A stretch of DNA of 64,000 nt from SURF-21 sp964510515 (GTDB lineage: Bacteria > Actinomycetota > Geothermincolia > Geothermincolales > RBG-13-55-18), in assembly GCA_964510515.1 (NCBI GenBank), contig CAZEAU010000004.1, positions 1-64,000 on the forward strand, written 5' to 3'. Under the pieces are notes generated by a model that worked only from the letters and a program-made list of their open reading frames with translations, made no database searches and was not told the origin of the DNA. The translations under genes and the position numbers were made by a program. This document shows, one piece after another, positions 62,905-64,000 of the stretch. How positions within the stretch are numbered: position 1 is the first letter of the stretch; each line of letters begins with the position of its first letter.

Positions 62905-64000
62905 CTACACTTTTTCCCACAGGCTGGCGTTGCCGTTGCCGAAGCCGCCGCAAAGGGTGGCGATGCCGCGCTTGGCCTCCGCGTAATCGGTCTTCATGAT
63001 GCTGTTCAGGGTGATGACGATGCGGCACCCCGACTCTCCCAGGGGATGGCCCAGGGCCAGCGCCCCGCCCCAGACGTTGATGTTGTCGAAGGGGGCGTTC
63101 TCGCCGATGCCCAGCTCGCGGATGACCGCCAGGGACTGGGTGCCGAAGGCCTCGTTGAGCTCCCAGATGTCGATGTCCGCGGTGGTCAGACCCTTGCGCG
63201 CGAGCAGCTTCTTCACCGCCGGCACGGGGCCGTAGCCCATGATGGTGGGGTCGCAGCCGGCCATCACGCCGCCGCCGTAGCGGAGGTGGTAGGAGAGCCC
63301 CAGCTCGTCCGCCTTCTCGCGGCTCATGAGCAGGACGGCGCAGGCGCCGGAGGTCAGGGGGGAGCTGATGGCCGCGGTGACCCTTCCGTCCGGCCTGAAA
63401 GCGGGGTTCATGGCGGCCATCTGCTCCAGGCTGGGGTTGTCGCGTATCCACTGGTCCCTGTCCACCATCCACTCGTTCCCGGAGTCGTCGAGGCCCTTCA
63501 CGGGCACGATCTCGTCCGCGAACTTCCCCGCGTCCCGGGCCGCGGCGGCCTTGAGGTGGCTGTGATAGGCCATCAGTTCGGCATCGGCGCGGGAGACGTC
63601 GTAGAGCTCGGCGATCTTCTCCGCCGTCGGCCCCATGGGCAGCTCGGCGGGGTTGTAGTACTCGGCGATGCGCGGGGGGAAATCCATGCCCATGGCCATG
63701 GGCACGTTCTGCATGTCCTCGGCCCCCGAGGCGATGAAGATGTCGCCCTCGTCGGCCATGATGGCGCGGCAGGCATGCTCGATGCAGGACATACCGGACG
63801 GACACTGCTGGTTCACCCCGTTGCTGGGAACGCTGTCCGGCAGGCCGGAGGCCAGCCAGCCCAGGCGCGCGATGTCGTTCTGCATGCCGGTCTGATTGGC
63901 CGTGCCGCAGAACACGGCCTCGATCTCCTCGGGTTTGACCTTGGGGTTGCGCTCAAAGAGGGCTGTGTACACGTAGGTAAGGAGCTCGTCGGGGCGCAAT
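62905..64000 (-). CDS. Acetyl-CoA acetyltransferase (thiolase), 5' end beyond window
   Basis: At least 365 residues and open at the window edge; the visible start is inside the protein (LRPDELLTYVYTALFERNP is normally about 25 residues in). Catalytic Cys in NQQCPSGMSCIE, His in NEAFGTQ, and His in GGALALGHPLG; final Cys in CGGFGNGNA. It condenses two acetyl-CoA or cleaves acetoacetyl-CoA. It completes a set of acyl-CoA enzymes in the window. Confidence 0.92.
   Translation of the reverse strand, partial: LRPDELLTYVYTALFERNPKVKPEEIEAVFCGTANQTGMQNDIARLGWLASGLPDSVPSNGVNQQCPSGMSCIEHACRAIMADEGDIFIASGAEDMQNVPMAMGMDFPPRIAEYYNPAELPMGPTAEKIAELYDVSRADAELMAYHSHLKAAAARDAGKFADEIVPVKGLDDSGNEWMVDRDQWIRDNPSLEQMAAMNPAFRPDGRVTAAISSPLTSGACAVLLMSREKADELGLSYHLRYGGGVMAGCDPTIMGYGPVPAVKKLLARKGLTTADIDIWELNEAFGTQSLAVIRELGIGENAPFDNINVWGGALALGHPLGESGCRIVITLNSIMKTDYAEAKRGIATLCGGFGNGNASLWEKV

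Noticed and set aside
63997..63999. TTG at the window edge as the start of the thiolase gene
   Set aside because: Family members have about 25 more residues before LRPDELL; the frame is open at the edge, so the true start is outside.

Overview
The window is about 64 kb of GC-rich chromosome from an anaerobic or microaerophilic, actinobacterial-type organism. The evidence is the GC-dominated codon use, the TadE/TadG pair, the secreted WYFAEG-type repeat proteins (resembling DUF5719-like repeats that I associate with deep-branching Actinomycetota), the frequent GTG and TTG starts and the tightly overlapping operons. The lineage is an inference. I see no insertion sequence, prophage, rRNA or CRISPR array.

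Layout. 0-6.5 kb: a minus-strand operon tatA-tatC-fdhE-fdhA-fdhB for a Tat-exported, selenocysteine-containing formate dehydrogenase, entered by the window edge within fdhB. 6.5-23.7 kb: cell-surface and signalling genes (lipoprotein, TadG/TadE, antitoxin-like protein, calcium-binding FG-GAP subtilase, internally duplicated CxxC protein, PAS-PAS protein, four-repeat secreted protein and its one-repeat neighbour, transmembrane pseudokinase with a PKD domain, PAS/GAF histidine kinase). 23.8-29.7 kb: 3-hydroxyacyl-CoA dehydrogenase; a coupled pair of glutaredoxin and ferredoxin:thioredoxin reductase catalytic subunit whose third motif is Cys-Tyr-UGA and which continues in frame into two rubredoxin modules; a small 23-residue-repeat protein; ADP-forming acyl-CoA synthetase alpha subunit; Memo-family protein. 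29.9-35.9 kb: a dppABCDF-type peptide importer. 35.9-42.3 kb: dUTPase with an extra N-terminal domain, cyclase-family hydrolase, lipoprotein, 4-hydroxybutyryl-CoA dehydratase, a dehydratase remnant, enoyl-CoA hydratase and a VOC protein. 42.3-43.5 kb: a decayed BglII-type restriction gene beside an MT-A70 methyltransferase. 44.1-47.0 kb: a selenium-handling cassette (YedE, TusA/YedF-like, class V desulfurase, DUF3343). 47.1-57.2 kb: CoA-disulfide reductase family protein, glpD, thiM, mnmA, a MarR/RND pair, an EamA permease and tRNA-Thr. 57.5-64 kb: gltX-cysE-cysS-rlmB-yacP in the order known from Bacillus, and a thiolase cut by the window edge.

How it works together. The central theme is selenium and thiol redox. 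Two genes carry in-frame UGA codons at positions where the families place Sec or catalytic Cys (formate dehydrogenase; the FTR active-site residue). Both UGAs are followed 18-20 nt later by a stem-loop displaying GGU(C), like the E. coli fdhF SECIS. The cassette near 45 kb would supply reduced selenium. The most novel object is the selenocysteine FTR/rubredoxin fusion with its own glutaredoxin, which looks like an undescribed selenium-dependent ferredoxin-to-thiol relay. The scattered acyl-CoA genes (thiolase, dehydrogenase, hydratase, 4-hydroxybutyryl-CoA dehydratase, ADP-forming synthetase) suggest fermentation or oxidation of short organic acids with energy recovery through acyl-CoA.
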